DNA of 64,000 nucleotides, from assembly GCF_000378825.1 (NCBI RefSeq), contig NZ_KB900388.1, positions 419,578 to 483,577 on the forward strand. The letters are read 5' to 3'. This document shows positions 30,381 through 38,788 of this stretch, piece after piece. Origin of the DNA: Salinispora vitiensis. GTDB lineage: Bacteria > Actinomycetota > Actinomycetes > Mycobacteriales > Micromonosporaceae. The position numbers were made by a program, and so were the translations under genes. A model generated the notes under the pieces. The model worked only from the letters and a program-made list of their open reading frames with translations. It was not told the DNA's origin and made no database searches. Within the stretch, counting starts at the first letter, position 1. The number at the start of each line of letters is the position of its first letter.

Positions 30381-31655
30381 TTGACCCCGGAGGAGATCAG
30401 CGCCGCAGACGCGGCCCACGTGTGGCATCCGTACGCGGCACTGCCGCCGGCCACCCCGCCGTACGTCGTGGAGAGCGCCGCCGGGGTGCGGCTGCGCCTG
30501 GCCGACGGGCGGGAACTGGTTGACGGGATGGCGTCGTGGTGGTCGGCGATCCACGGCTACCAACACCCGGTGCTGGACGCGGCGGTGACCGACCAGCTCG
30601 GCCGGATGAGCCACGTGATGTTCGGCGGGCTCACCCACGAGCCGGCCGTCACGCTGGCCCGGACCCTCGTCGAGCTGGCGCCGGAGGGGTTGGAGCATGT
30701 CTTCCTGGCCGACTCCGGCTCGGTGAGTGTCGAGGTGGCCGTGAAGATGTGCCTGCAGTTCCAGCGGGCCACCGGCCGGCCGGAACGCCGTCGGCTGGGG
30801 ACCTGGCGGGGTGGCTACCACGGCGACACGTTCCACCCGATGAGCGTCTGTGACCCGGAGGGGGGTATGCACCACCTCTGGGGGGAGCTGCTGCCCCGGC
30901 AGGTTTTCGCGCCGGTGCCGCCGTCGGGGTTCACCGCACCTCCGGATCCGGCGTACGAGGCGGTCTTGGCGGACGCGGTCGCCCGGCACGCCCACGAACT
31001 GGCCGCGGTCATCGTCGAGCCGGTCGTCCAGGGGACCGGTGGCATGCGGTTCCACCACCCGCGCTACCTACAGGTGCTGCGGGAGGTCACCCGGGCCCAC
31101 GGGGTTCTGCTGATCTTTGACGAGATCGCTACCGGTTTCGGTCGGACCGGGGCGATGTTCGCCGCCGAGCATGCCGGCGTAACGCCGGACGTGCTCTGTG
31201 TGGGCAAGGCGCTCACCGGGGGGTACCTCACCCTGGCCGCCGCGCTCTGCACCGCGGAGATCGCCCGTGGGATCTCTGCCGCCGGTGTGCTGGCGCATGG
31301 TCCCACCTTCATGGGTAATCCGCTGGCCTGTGCGGTGGCCAACGCCTCGCTCGGCCTGCTGCGAGCCGAAGACTGGTCGGCGCAGGTGGCGCGGATCGAG
31401 ACGGGTCTGCGGTCCGGCCTGGAGCCGCTACGGGCGCAGCCGGGCGTCGCCGACGTCCGGGTGCTGGGCGCGATCGGTGTGGTGCAGCTCGACCATGAGG
31501 TGGACCTGCCGGCGGCGACCGCGGCGGCGGTGGCCGCTGGCGTCTGGCTGCGACCGTTCCGGGATCTGATTTACACCATGCCCCCGTACGTCACCGCGGA
31601 TGCCGATCTGGCCCAGATCACCGCGGGGATCGCCGCCGCGGCTCGGGCGGGCTGA
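30381..31655 (+). CDS. bioA: Adenosylmethionine--8-amino-7-oxononanoate aminotransferase
   Basis: 424 residues. The BioA-specific blocks [38 protein letters not shown] and [14 protein letters not shown] are all present. The PLP site has [14 protein letters not shown], and the lysine lies in VGKALTGG. It uses SAM as amino donor to make diaminopelargonate in biotin synthesis. The start is TTG 30381 with a gaggaggc ribosome site; no ATG or GTG fits as well. It lies between pyrD and pyrF with no other biotin gene nearby, an unusual place. Confidence 0.93.
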   Translation: MTPEEISAADAAHVWHPYAALPPATPPYVVESAAGVRLRLADGRELVDGMASWWSAIHGYQHPVLDAAVTDQLGRMSHVMFGGLTHEPAVTLARTLVELAPEGLEHVFLADSGSVSVEVAVKMCLQFQRATGRPERRRLGTWRGGYHGDTFHPMSVCDPEGGMHHLWGELLPRQVFAPVPPSGFTAPPDPAYEAVLADAVARHAHELAAVIVEPVVQGTGGMRFHHPRYLQVLREVTRAHGVLLIFDEIATGFGRTGAMFAAEHAGVTPDVLCVGKALTGGYLTLAAALCTAEIARGISAAGVLAHGPTFMGNPLACAVANASLGLLRAEDWSAQVARIETGLRSGLEPLRAQPGVADVRVLGAIGVVQLDHEVDLPAATAAAVAAGVWLRPFRDLIYTMPPYVTADADLAQITAGIAAAARAG

Positions 31656-31720
31656 TCGGCCGGCTGCGGCGGCGAGGGGGGCCGGGCAGCGGGTGGGTAG
31701 GCGTGCGGAACCCCGCCGGG

Positions 31721-31758
31721 CGGTGCGAGCCCGCCGGGGCGGTGCGAGCCCGCCGGGT
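31721..31758 (+). repeat. 19-bp tandem duplication upstream of pyrF
   Basis: The unit cggtgcgagcccgccgggg (31721-31739) is repeated directly at 31740-31758 with one difference at the end. It lies in the 165-base bioA-pyrF gap, which is otherwise GC-rich and has no reading frame of its own. A partial, more diverged copy seems to precede it. Confidence 0.65.
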
Positions 31759-31820
31759 GCGGGCGGCATCAGCCGCCCGCTGAGACGACGCGTGCGTGGC
31801 ACGCGAGAGGGAGGTCTGCG

Positions 31821-32657
31821 ATGGAGAGCTTCGGCGCCCGGTTGCATCGGGCGGTTGGCGAGCGGGGTCCGCTCTGCGTGGGCATCGACCCGCACCCGGG
31901 TCTGCTTGCCCGGTGGGGCCTCGATGACGACATTCGCGGTCTGGAGCGGTTCGCGGGCGCGGTCGTGGAGGCGTTGGGTGACCGGGTCGCGGTGGTCAAG
32001 CCGCAGTCGGCCTTCTTCGAGCGGTTCGGGTCTCGGGGCATGGCGGTCCTTGAGTCAACTATCCGACAGTTGCGGGCGGCTGGTTCGCTCGTTCTCCTCG
32101 ACGTCAAGCGTGGCGACATCGGCTCGACGGTCGCCGCGTACGCCTCCGCGTACCTTGAACCATCGAGCCCACTGCATGTCGACGCGGTGACGGTGAGCCC
32201 GTATCTCGGCGTTGGCGCGCTCGCCCCGATGTTCGAGCTGGCCGCCGCGCGAGGTGGCGGAGTCTTCGTGCTGGCGCTCACCTCCAATCCCGAGGGCGCC
32301 GCGGTGCAGCGGGCTCGCACCGCCGACGGGCGGACCGTCGCACAGCTGGTGATCGACGAGATTTCCCAGCTCAACGCGGGTGCGCAACCACTGGGCAGCG
32401 TGGGGTTGGTGGTGGGGGCGACCATCGGCGCGACGGGTCACGATCTCACTGCGGTCAACGGTCCGTTGCTCGCTCCGGGCCTGGGAGCGCAGGGCGCCAG
32501 CGCCGCTGACCTCCGGGTGGTCTTCGGCTCCAGCCTGCCCGCCGTACTGCCCACATACTCCCGTGAGGTGCTGGCCGCGGGGCCCGATCCGGCGGCTCTT
32601 CGGGACGCCGCGGACCGGGTCCTAGCCGAGTGCCGAGCGGCTTTGACCGGTTCGTAA
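31821..32657 (+). CDS. pyrF: Orotidine-5'-phosphate decarboxylase (type 2)
   Basis: 278 residues, the longer form found in actinobacteria. The substrate-binding start is LCVGIDPHPGLLARWG, and the catalytic strand reads VLLDVKRGDIGSTVAAYA with the Lys-Asp network. The phosphate site is near GATIGATG and VVFGSSLPAVLPTYSREV. It decarboxylates OMP to UMP, the last step of the operon's pathway. ATG 31821 follows gggaggtctgcg. A 165-base gap with a tandem repeat separates it from bioA. Confidence 0.94.
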   Translation: MESFGARLHRAVGERGPLCVGIDPHPGLLARWGLDDDIRGLERFAGAVVEALGDRVAVVKPQSAFFERFGSRGMAVLESTIRQLRAAGSLVLLDVKRGDIGSTVAAYASAYLEPSSPLHVDAVTVSPYLGVGALAPMFELAAARGGGVFVLALTSNPEGAAVQRARTADGRTVAQLVIDEISQLNAGAQPLGSVGLVVGATIGATGHDLTAVNGPLLAPGLGAQGASAADLRVVFGSSLPAVLPTYSREVLAAGPDPAALRDAADRVLAECRAALTGS

Positions 32658-32703
32658 CTGACTGACGGCTCGGTCACTTTCCGCCGATCTTCGCGTGCCC
32701 ACG

Positions 32704-32732
32704 TTGCCGAATGCGCCGTTGACCGCTAGTTT
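32704..32732 (+). promoter_or_regulatory. Candidate mihF promoter
   Basis: TTGCCG (32704-32709), a 17-base spacer and TAGTTT (32727-32732) lie in the 177-base pyrF-mihF gap, about 100 bases before the mihF start. They suggest that mihF is not driven only from the pyr operon. Confidence 0.45.
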
Positions 32733-32834
32733 TCCCCGCGCTGGGAACCTTGGGCCTCCCTGGTTCGCAGCGACACCACGTTTCACAGTGCGGCGGTGCG
32801 TTCGCCCGTCGCGATAGGGACCTGAGGAGAACTG

Positions 32835-33152
32835 GTGCCGCTCCCGTCACTGACCCCTGAGCAGCGCGCAGCAGCGCTGGAGAAGGCCGCGGAGATCCGC
32901 AAGGCCCGTGCTGAGCTGAAGGAGCAGCTCAAGCAGGGCAAGACAACGCTCGGAGCCGTTCTCGAGCGGGCCGAGTCCGACGATGTCGTCGGCAAGCTGA
33001 AGGTATCCGCTGTCCTGCAGGCGATGCCGGGAATCGGCAAGATCCGGGCGACCCAGATCATGGAGAAGCTCAAGATCGCCGATAGCCGGCGCCTGCGTGG
33101 GCTCGGTGAGCAGCAGCGCAAGGCCCTGCTTGGGGAGTTCGCCGCCAACTGA
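32835..33152 (+). CDS. mihF: Actinobacterial integration host factor MihF
   Basis: 105 residues from GTG 32835 behind gaggag. The protein is helical and basic. LSPEQR-like LTPEQRAAALEKAAEIRKARAEL begins a long helix, and LQAMPGIGKIRATQIMEKLKI is the helix-two-turn-helix DNA-binding part shared with mycobacterial mIHF and Streptomyces sIHF. It binds DNA without sequence specificity and helps compact the nucleoid; in Streptomyces it affects sporulation. The position between pyrF and gmk is conserved in actinobacteria. Confidence 0.92.
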   Translation: MPLPSLTPEQRAAALEKAAEIRKARAELKEQLKQGKTTLGAVLERAESDDVVGKLKVSAVLQAMPGIGKIRATQIMEKLKIADSRRLRGLGEQQRKALLGEFAAN

Positions 33153-33166
33153 GGTCGGCAGCCGTG

Positions 33167-33181
33167 TAGAAACGAGCAGTG
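33167..33181 (+). promoter_or_regulatory. Candidate leaderless promoter of gmk
   Basis: TAGAAA (33167-33172) is followed by six bases and the GTG at 33179. No ribosome site is present between them. The hexamer lacks the final T of the consensus, so this is weaker than the aroC and rpe cases. Confidence 0.35.
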
Positions 33182-33712
33182 AGCACGGATGGTGAGGCGC
33201 GCCCGGCGGCCCGGCTCACCATCCTGACCGGACCGTCGGGTTCCGGTCGGGATGGTGTCGCTGGGTTGGTCCGGGCGCGCCTGCCTGCTGTGTGGACGCC
33301 GGTGCCGGTGACCACCCGCCCCCGGCGGGATGGCGAGGTGGCCGGGGTCGACCGGGTCTTCCTCGACCCGGCCGAGTTCGACCGGCTGCTGGCCGCCGGC
33401 GAGCTGCTGGAATGGAGTCAGATCGGCCGGTACCGGCGGGGTACGCCGGGGCAGCCCCTGCGGTCCCGGCTGGCCGCCGGGGTGCCGGCTCTGCTCCCGA
33501 TGGACCTAGCCGGGGCGCTGCGGCTGCGGGCCGTGTTGCCGACGGCCCAGCTGGTGCTGCTGCACCCACCCGGCTACGTGGCCGATCCGGTCACCGCGCC
33601 ACAATTCGCGCATACCATCGTGCATGGCCGGACCATGCAGGTCGTGGACGAGCTGGTAGGATTGTTCGGTTCGTCATTCATAGCTCCGGCGCGACCGCGC
33701 GTGCGCGGTTGA
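33179..33712 (+). CDS. gmk: Degenerate guanylate kinase-like protein at the gmk locus
   Basis: 177 residues. Clear guanylate kinase homology is visible: LTILTGPSGSG, the GMP-binding VTTRPRRDGEVAGVDRVF, and FDRLLAAGELLEW. However, the P-loop reads GPSGSGRDG (18-26): Arg24 and Asp25 replace the usual Lys and Ser/Thr that bind ATP phosphates. After LVLLHPP (about 125-131) the lid, normally about 28 residues with arginines of the RLxxR type, is missing, and the chain goes straight to the C-terminal helix. Activity is doubtful, although the mihF-gmk-rpoZ position is canonical. It may have lost the kinase role or act in a changed way. Confidence 0.78.
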   Translation: MSTDGEARPAARLTILTGPSGSGRDGVAGLVRARLPAVWTPVPVTTRPRRDGEVAGVDRVFLDPAEFDRLLAAGELLEWSQIGRYRRGTPGQPLRSRLAAGVPALLPMDLAGALRLRAVLPTAQLVLLHPPGYVADPVTAPQFAHTIVHGRTMQVVDELVGLFGSSFIAPARPRVRG

Positions 33713-33754
33713 CCGCCAGCACCGCGAGCGGTGTCACAGACGCAGAGGTCAACA

Positions 33755-34021
33755 GTGGGATCCATCGCCACCAACCCCGAAGGCATCACCAACCCGCCGA
33801 TCGACGAGCTCCTCGAGAAGACCACGTCGAAATACGCGCTGGTCATCTTCGCCGCCAAGCGGGCCCGTCAGGTCAACGCCTACTACAGCCAGCTCGGTGA
33901 GGGCCTGCTGGAGTACGTCGGCCCGCTGGTCGAGACGACCCCGCAGGAGAAGCCGCTCTCGATCGCCATGCGGGAGATCAACGCGGGCCTGCTCACCGCT
34001 GAGCCCACCGACCAGCCGTAA
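33755..34021 (+). CDS. rpoZ: RNA polymerase omega subunit
   Basis: 88 residues from GTG 33755, six bases after agagg. A longer frame from 33731 adds eight residues that do not resemble omega and is rejected. The conserved core reads [32 protein letters not shown], with the AAKRARQ helix that clamps the beta-prime C-terminus. Omega assists core assembly. The gene stands between gmk and coaBC as in most actinobacteria. Confidence 0.94.
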   Translation: MGSIATNPEGITNPPIDELLEKTTSKYALVIFAAKRARQVNAYYSQLGEGLLEYVGPLVETTPQEKPLSIAMREINAGLLTAEPTDQP

Positions 34022-34034
34022 CGCGTACCCAGCG

Positions 34035-35246
34035 ATGTCCCCCCGGATAATCCTCGGGGTCGGTGGCGGGATCGCCGCCTACAAGGCCTGCGAGTTGCTC
34101 CGGCTCTTCACCGAGTCCGGCCATCAGGTCCGGGTGGTGCCGACCTCGTCGGCGCTCCAGTTCGTCGGGGCCGCGACCTGGTCGGCGCTCTCCGGTCAAC
34201 CGGTCGCCGATGACGTTTGGTCCGACGTGCACGAGGTGCCGCACGTGCGGTTGGGTCAGCAGGCGGACCTGGTCGTGGTGGCTCCGGCCACCACCGACCT
34301 GCTCGCCCGGGCCGCGCATGGGCTCGCGGACGACCTGCTCACCAACACTCTGCTGACGGCGCGCTGTCCGGTGGTCCTGGCGCCGGCGATGCATACCGAG
34401 ATGTGGGAACATCCGGCGACGGTTGCCAACGTGGCGACGCTGCGCTCCCGTGGGGTGCGGATCGTCGAGCCGGCGGTCGGCCGGCTCACCGGAGCGGATA
34501 CCGGCAAGGGGCGGCTACCGGACCCGGCGGAGCTCTTCGCCGTGGCCCGACGCGTTCTCGCCCGCGGCGCCGCCGCCCCGGCGGACCTCACCGGGAAGCG
34601 CGTGCTGGTCACCGCCGGGGGCACCCGGGAGCCGCTTGACCCGGTCCGGTTTCTCGGTAATCGCTCCTCCGGCAAGCAGGGGTATGCGTTCGCCCGCGCC
34701 GCGGTGGCGCGAGGAGCCCGGGTCACCCTGGTCTCCGCCAACGTCGCGCTGCCCGATCCGGCCGGCGTGGACCTGGTCCGGGTCGGTACGACCGCCGAGC
34801 TGCGCGAGGCCACGCTGACGGCTGCCGACCGAGCCGACGCGGTGGTGTTGGCGGCGGCTCCCGCCGATTTCCGCCCGGCGACGTACGCGGCTGGCAAAAT
34901 CAAGAAGTCGGACGACGGCAGCGCGCCCACCATTGAGCTCGTCGCGAACCCGGACATCGCCGCCGAGCTCGGGAAGCGCCGTCGCCCGGAGCAGGTGCTG
35001 GTGGTCTTCGCTGCGGAGACCAGTGACGCCGAGGCCAACGGTCGAGCCAAGCTCGCCCGTAAGCGGGCGGATCTCATCGTCATCAACGAGGTCGGCCCGG
35101 ACCGGGTTTTTGGCGCCGACACCAACGCGGCGACCGTCATCGGCACGGACGGATCGGTCAGCCGGATGCCCGAGCAGTCCAAGGAAGACCTCGCCGACGG
35201 TGTGTGGGACCTCATCGTCACCCGGCTGGCCGGCTGTCCCGGATAG
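34035..35246 (+). CDS. coaBC: Bifunctional CoaBC (phosphopantothenoylcysteine synthetase/decarboxylase)
   Basis: 403 residues from ATG 34035. The N-terminal flavoprotein decarboxylase (CoaC, about 1-185) shows GVGGGIAAYKACELLR, the FMN-site histidine in VPHVRLGQQADLVVVAPAT and APAMHTEMW. The C-terminal ligase (CoaB) shows VTAGGTREPLDPVRFLGNRS, SGKQGYAFA and the loop KIKK. The enzyme adds cysteine to phosphopantothenate and decarboxylates it, two steps to coenzyme A. It starts 13 bases after rpoZ, with no obvious ribosome site. Confidence 0.95.
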   Translation: MSPRIILGVGGGIAAYKACELLRLFTESGHQVRVVPTSSALQFVGAATWSALSGQPVADDVWSDVHEVPHVRLGQQADLVVVAPATTDLLARAAHGLADDLLTNTLLTARCPVVLAPAMHTEMWEHPATVANVATLRSRGVRIVEPAVGRLTGADTGKGRLPDPAELFAVARRVLARGAAAPADLTGKRVLVTAGGTREPLDPVRFLGNRSSGKQGYAFARAAVARGARVTLVSANVALPDPAGVDLVRVGTTAELREATLTAADRADAVVLAAAPADFRPATYAAGKIKKSDDGSAPTIELVANPDIAAELGKRRRPEQVLVVFAAETSDAEANGRAKLARKRADLIVINEVGPDRVFGADTNAATVIGTDGSVSRMPEQSKEDLADGVWDLIVTRLAGCPG

Positions 35247-35292
35247 CTGGATCAGTGCGCGATAGGGGGATCCGGTACCGGGCGCGAGTGAC

Positions 35293-35298
35293 TAAACT
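35293..35298 (+). promoter_or_regulatory. Candidate -10 element for metK
   Basis: TAAACT at 35293-35298 lies 34 bases before the metK start in the 86-base coaBC-metK gap. A ribosome site (taggag, 35323-35328) follows. No -35 match and no SAM riboswitch were seen. Confidence 0.4.
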
Positions 35299-35332
35299 GC
35301 CGCGGAACGAGTTTCCCTGACTTAGGAGTGCC

Positions 35333-36532
35333 GTGACACGCCGCCTCTTCACTTCCGAATCGGTCACCGAAGGTCACCCTGACAAGATCGCTGACCAGAT
35401 CAGTGACGGGATCCTCGATGCGTTGCTGACAGAGGACCCGCGTAGCCGGGTTGCAGTGGAGACGCTGATCACAACCGGTCAGGTGCATGTTGCGGGCGAG
35501 GTAACCACCCAGGCCTACGCCGACATCCCGTCGATCGTGCGTCGGACGATTCTGGATATTGGTTACGACTCGTCGCGAAAGGGTTTCGACGGGGCGTCCT
35601 GCGGGGTAAGTGTGTCGATTGGGTCACAATCGGCAGATATCGCCCAGGGTGTCGATAACGCGTTTGAGCTGCGTACCGGTGCGTCCGAGCACGTGTTGGA
35701 TGCGCAGGGCGCTGGCGACCAGGGGATGATGTTCGGGTTCGCCTGCTCGGAGACCCCGGAGTTGATGCCGCTGCCGATCGCGTTGGCGCATCGGCTGTCC
35801 CGCCGCCTGGCACAGGTGCGGCGCGAAGGGTTGGTGCCGTACCTGCGTCCGGATGGCAAGACGCAGGTGACGGTGGAGTACGAGGGACTGCGGCCGGTGC
35901 GGCTGAACACCGTGCTGGTGTCGTCGCAGCACGCGGCAGATGTGTCGCTGGAGTCGCTGCTGACGCCGGACATCCGGGAGCACGTGATCGCACCGGAGGT
36001 GGAGAGTCTGGGGCTGGGGCTGGACACCGAAGACTACCGGCTGCTGGTGAATCCGACGGGCCGGTTCGAGGTTGGTGGCCCGATGGGAGACGCGGGTCTG
36101 ACCGGCCGGAAGATCATCGTGGACACCTACGGCGGGTACGCGCGGCACGGCGGCGGAGCGTTCTCGGGCAAGGACCCATCCAAGGTGGACCGCTCGGCGG
36201 CGTACGCGATGCGGTGGGTGGCCAAGAACGTGGTGGCGGCCGGGCTGGCGGAGCGGTGCGAGGCGCAGGTGGCGTACGCCATCGGCAAGGCGCAGCCGGT
36301 GAGCCTGTTCCTGGAGACGTTCGGCACGGAGACGGTGCCGGTGGAGCGGATCGAGAAGGCGGTGACGGAGGTGTTCGACCTTCGGCCGGCGGCGATCATC
36401 CGGGACCTGAAGTTGATGCGGCCGATCTACTCGCAGACCGCGGCGTACGGACACTTCGGTCGAGAGCTTCCCGACTTCACCTGGGAGGGCACCGACCGCG
36501 CCGCTGACCTGAAGTCGGTAGCGGGCGCCTGA
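35333..36532 (+). CDS. metK: S-adenosylmethionine synthetase
   Basis: 399 residues. The signature [20 protein letters not shown] opens the protein, [12 protein letters not shown] is the ATP-binding motif and [17 protein letters not shown] the phosphate-binding loop. It makes SAM, the methyl donor used in this window by RsmB and the SpoU-type methyltransferase and the amino donor for BioA. GTG 35333 follows taggag. A 16-pair hairpin begins 15 bases after the stop. Confidence 0.96.
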   Translation: MTRRLFTSESVTEGHPDKIADQISDGILDALLTEDPRSRVAVETLITTGQVHVAGEVTTQAYADIPSIVRRTILDIGYDSSRKGFDGASCGVSVSIGSQSADIAQGVDNAFELRTGASEHVLDAQGAGDQGMMFGFACSETPELMPLPIALAHRLSRRLAQVRREGLVPYLRPDGKTQVTVEYEGLRPVRLNTVLVSSQHAADVSLESLLTPDIREHVIAPEVESLGLGLDTEDYRLLVNPTGRFEVGGPMGDAGLTGRKIIVDTYGGYARHGGGAFSGKDPSKVDRSAAYAMRWVAKNVVAAGLAERCEAQVAYAIGKAQPVSLFLETFGTETVPVERIEKAVTEVFDLRPAAIIRDLKLMRPIYSQTAAYGHFGRELPDFTWEGTDRAADLKSVAGA

Positions 36533-36546
36533 GTAACACCCCGCGT

Positions 36547-36582
36547 AGCGACCGGCGGCCCGCCAACGGGTCGCCGGTCGCT
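36547..36582 (+). terminator. Long hairpin after metK, directly before priA
   Basis: The arms 36547-36562 and 36567-36582 pair over 16 positions (one G-U) around the loop ccaa. No U run follows. The hairpin ends nine bases before the priA GTG at 36592, so it could both stop metK transcripts and hinder entry into priA, which has no visible ribosome site. Confidence 0.65.
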
Positions 36583-36591
36583 CGTGTCTGC

Positions 36592-38532
36592 GTGGACGTT
36601 CCCCTGGCCCACCTCGATCGGCCCTTCGACTACCTGGTGCCCGAGGCTCTCGATGTCGATGCTGCTCCCGGGACCCGGGTCAAGGTCCGCTTCGCCGGTC
36701 AGCTCGTCAACGGTTGGCTGTTGGAGCGGGTGAGCGAATCCGCCCACCCCCGGCTCGCGTACCTGGAGAAGGTCGTCTCTCCGGAGCCGGCCCTGGCTCC
36801 GGAGATCGCCCGCCTGGCCCGCGCCGTCGCCGACCGGTACGCCGGCAGCCTCGCCGACGTGCTTCGCCTCGCTGTTCCGCCCCGGCACGCCCGGGTCGAG
36901 AAGGAGCCGCAACCGCCTGCCGCGGCCGGCCCGGCCGCGTCGGATGCGGGAACCGGGCCGGATGCGGGAACCGCGCCGGTCGATCCGGTTGGTTGGTCGG
37001 GCTACCCGACTGGCCCCGCCCTCCTGCGGGCGCTAGCCGACGGCCGTGCCCCCCGCGCGGTCTGGTCTGCTCTACCGGGGGAGGAGTGGCCCGCCCGCTA
37101 CGCCGAGGCGGTCGCGGCGACCGTCGCCGGTGGCCGGAGCGCGGTCGTGGTCGTCGCCGACGCCCGGGACCTCGACCGGCTCGACTCGGCGCTGACCGCC
37201 GTGCTCGGCACCGGCCGGCACGTCCAGTTGACCGCCGCGCTCGGTCCGGCCCGCCGGTACCGGGCGTTTCTCGCCGCCCGGCGGGGTCAGGTGCCGGTGG
37301 TGATCGGCACCCGGGCCGCCATGTTCGCGCCGGTGCCGCGACTCGGTCTCGTCGCCATCTGGGACGACGGTGACGACCTGCACGCCGAGCCCCGCGCCCC
37401 CTATCCGCACGCCCGCGAGGTGTTGCTGACCCGTGCCCAGCTTGCTGGCGCCGCTGCCCTGATCGGCGGTTATGCCCGCACCGCCGAGGCGCAGCTGCTC
37501 GTGGAGACCGGGTGGGCCCGCGAGGTCACGGCCGCCCGCGCCGCCGTCCGGGCGCGGATGCCGGCGATCGCGCCCACCGGCGACGACCCCCAGCTGGCCC
37601 GGGACCCGGGTGCGGCTACCGCCCGGTTGCCCAGCCTGGCCTGGACCGCGGCACGCGCTGCCCTCTCCGCCGATGCGCCGGTCCTCGTCCAGGTGCCCCG
37701 GCGTGGCTATCTGCCGGCGGTGGCGTGCGCCACCTGCCGGGCTCCGGCGCGCTGCCCGCACTGCGCCGGGCCGCTCGCGTTGCCCTCGGCGCGGGGTGCG
37801 CCGGTCTGCCGCTGGTGTGCGCGGGTCGCCGCCGCGTACGCCTGTTCGGAGTGCCGGGGCCGGCGGTTACGCGCCTCGGTCACCGGCGCCCGACGGACGG
37901 CGGAGGAGCTGGGCCGGGCCTTTCCCGGTGTGCCGGTGCGTACCTCCGGGCGGGAGGAGGTCCTCGCAACGGTCCCCGGTGGCGCCGGGTTGGTCATCAC
38001 CACCCCGGGTGCCGAGCCGGTGGCCGATGGCGGTTACGGGGCGGTGTTGCTGCTGGACTCGTGGGCCCTGCTGACCCGGGCCGACCTGCGGGCGGGGGAG
38101 GAGGCGCTGCGGCGCTGGCTGGCCGCCGCCGCCCTGGCCCGCCCCGGGTCGGACGGCGGCCGGGTGGTGGTGGTCGCCGACGGTGCGCTCGCCCCGGTGC
38201 AGGCACTTCTCCGCTGGGACGCTGGCTGGTTCGCGGCCCGTGAACTCGCCGAACGCCGGGAGCTCGGTTTTCCACCGGCGGTGCGGATGGCGAGCGTCAC
38301 CGGGCCGCCGGCCGCCGTCGCCGAGCTGCTCGACGAGTCCCGGCTACCGGCGGAGGCGGAGCTGCTGGGGCCGGTGCCCGCCGACGGCGACCGGGAACGG
38401 ATGCTGGTGCGGGTTCCCCGTTCCCGGGCCGCGGACCTGGCCGCCGCCCTGCACTCGGCGGCCGGGGTGCGCACCGCCCGTAAGGCTGCTGATCCACTCC
38501 GGCTTCAGGTCGACCCGCTGACCCTCTTCTGA
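36592..38532 (+). CDS. priA: PriA-like primosome protein lacking helicase motifs
   Basis: 646 residues. The N-terminal DNA-binding domain is typical (DVPLAHLDRPFDYLVP, GTRVKVRFAGQLVNGWLL). The zinc region has four CxxC pairs: CATCRAPARCPHC and, later, CRWCARVAAAYACSEC. The helicase core is broken: where Walker A is expected it reads SALPGEEWPARYAEA, and the DEAH position reads WDDGDD. Loss of helicase motifs is a known trait of actinobacterial PriA, which may act as a structural restart factor. The start at GTG 36592 is uncertain because a strong hairpin precedes it and no ribosome site is visible. Confidence 0.88.
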   Translation: MDVPLAHLDRPFDYLVPEALDVDAAPGTRVKVRFAGQLVNGWLLERVSESAHPRLAYLEKVVSPEPALAPEIARLARAVADRYAGSLADVLRLAVPPRHARVEKEPQPPAAAGPAASDAGTGPDAGTAPVDPVGWSGYPTGPALLRALADGRAPRAVWSALPGEEWPARYAEAVAATVAGGRSAVVVVADARDLDRLDSALTAVLGTGRHVQLTAALGPARRYRAFLAARRGQVPVVIGTRAAMFAPVPRLGLVAIWDDGDDLHAEPRAPYPHAREVLLTRAQLAGAAALIGGYARTAEAQLLVETGWAREVTAARAAVRARMPAIAPTGDDPQLARDPGAATARLPSLAWTAARAALSADAPVLVQVPRRGYLPAVACATCRAPARCPHCAGPLALPSARGAPVCRWCARVAAAYACSECRGRRLRASVTGARRTAEELGRAFPGVPVRTSGREEVLATVPGGAGLVITTPGAEPVADGGYGAVLLLDSWALLTRADLRAGEEALRRWLAAAALARPGSDGGRVVVVADGALAPVQALLRWDAGWFAARELAERRELGFPPAVRMASVTGPPAAVAELLDESRLPAEAELLGPVPADGDRERMLVRVPRSRAADLAAALHSAAGVRTARKAADPLRLQVDPLTLF

Positions 38533-38788
38533 TCCAACAACTCAGCGGAAGTCGACAGCTACCAAGAGTTACTGAAGTTGTCGCGACGGACACGCTGTGT
38601 GGGGATGGGGGCGGATCCAGGTGATAGCATCGCCCCCCATGTCGAGCCGGATGAAGGCTCAGGTCATGGTGTGTCGTTCGATACGCCCGGCCGGAGCCGG
38701 CGCCGGTCCGGCGGCGATGGCGACGGAGCGCGTCGGGTGACGCGGTGCCGGCGAGTGTTAACAGCCCGCAATCATAGGTGGACCAGTC
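38533..38788 (+). other. Intergenic region before the kinase/ParB-like gene
   Basis: A 256-base stretch with no supported gene. It contains a possible extended -10 element (tgatagcat, 38622-38630) but no clear -35 box. A short run of C follows the element. The gene at 38789 has only a weak ribosome site (aggtgg), so how it is expressed is unclear. Confidence 0.3.

Noticed and set aside
35247..35332. SAM riboswitch before metK
   Set aside because: The 86-base gap is too short and lacks conserved blocks.
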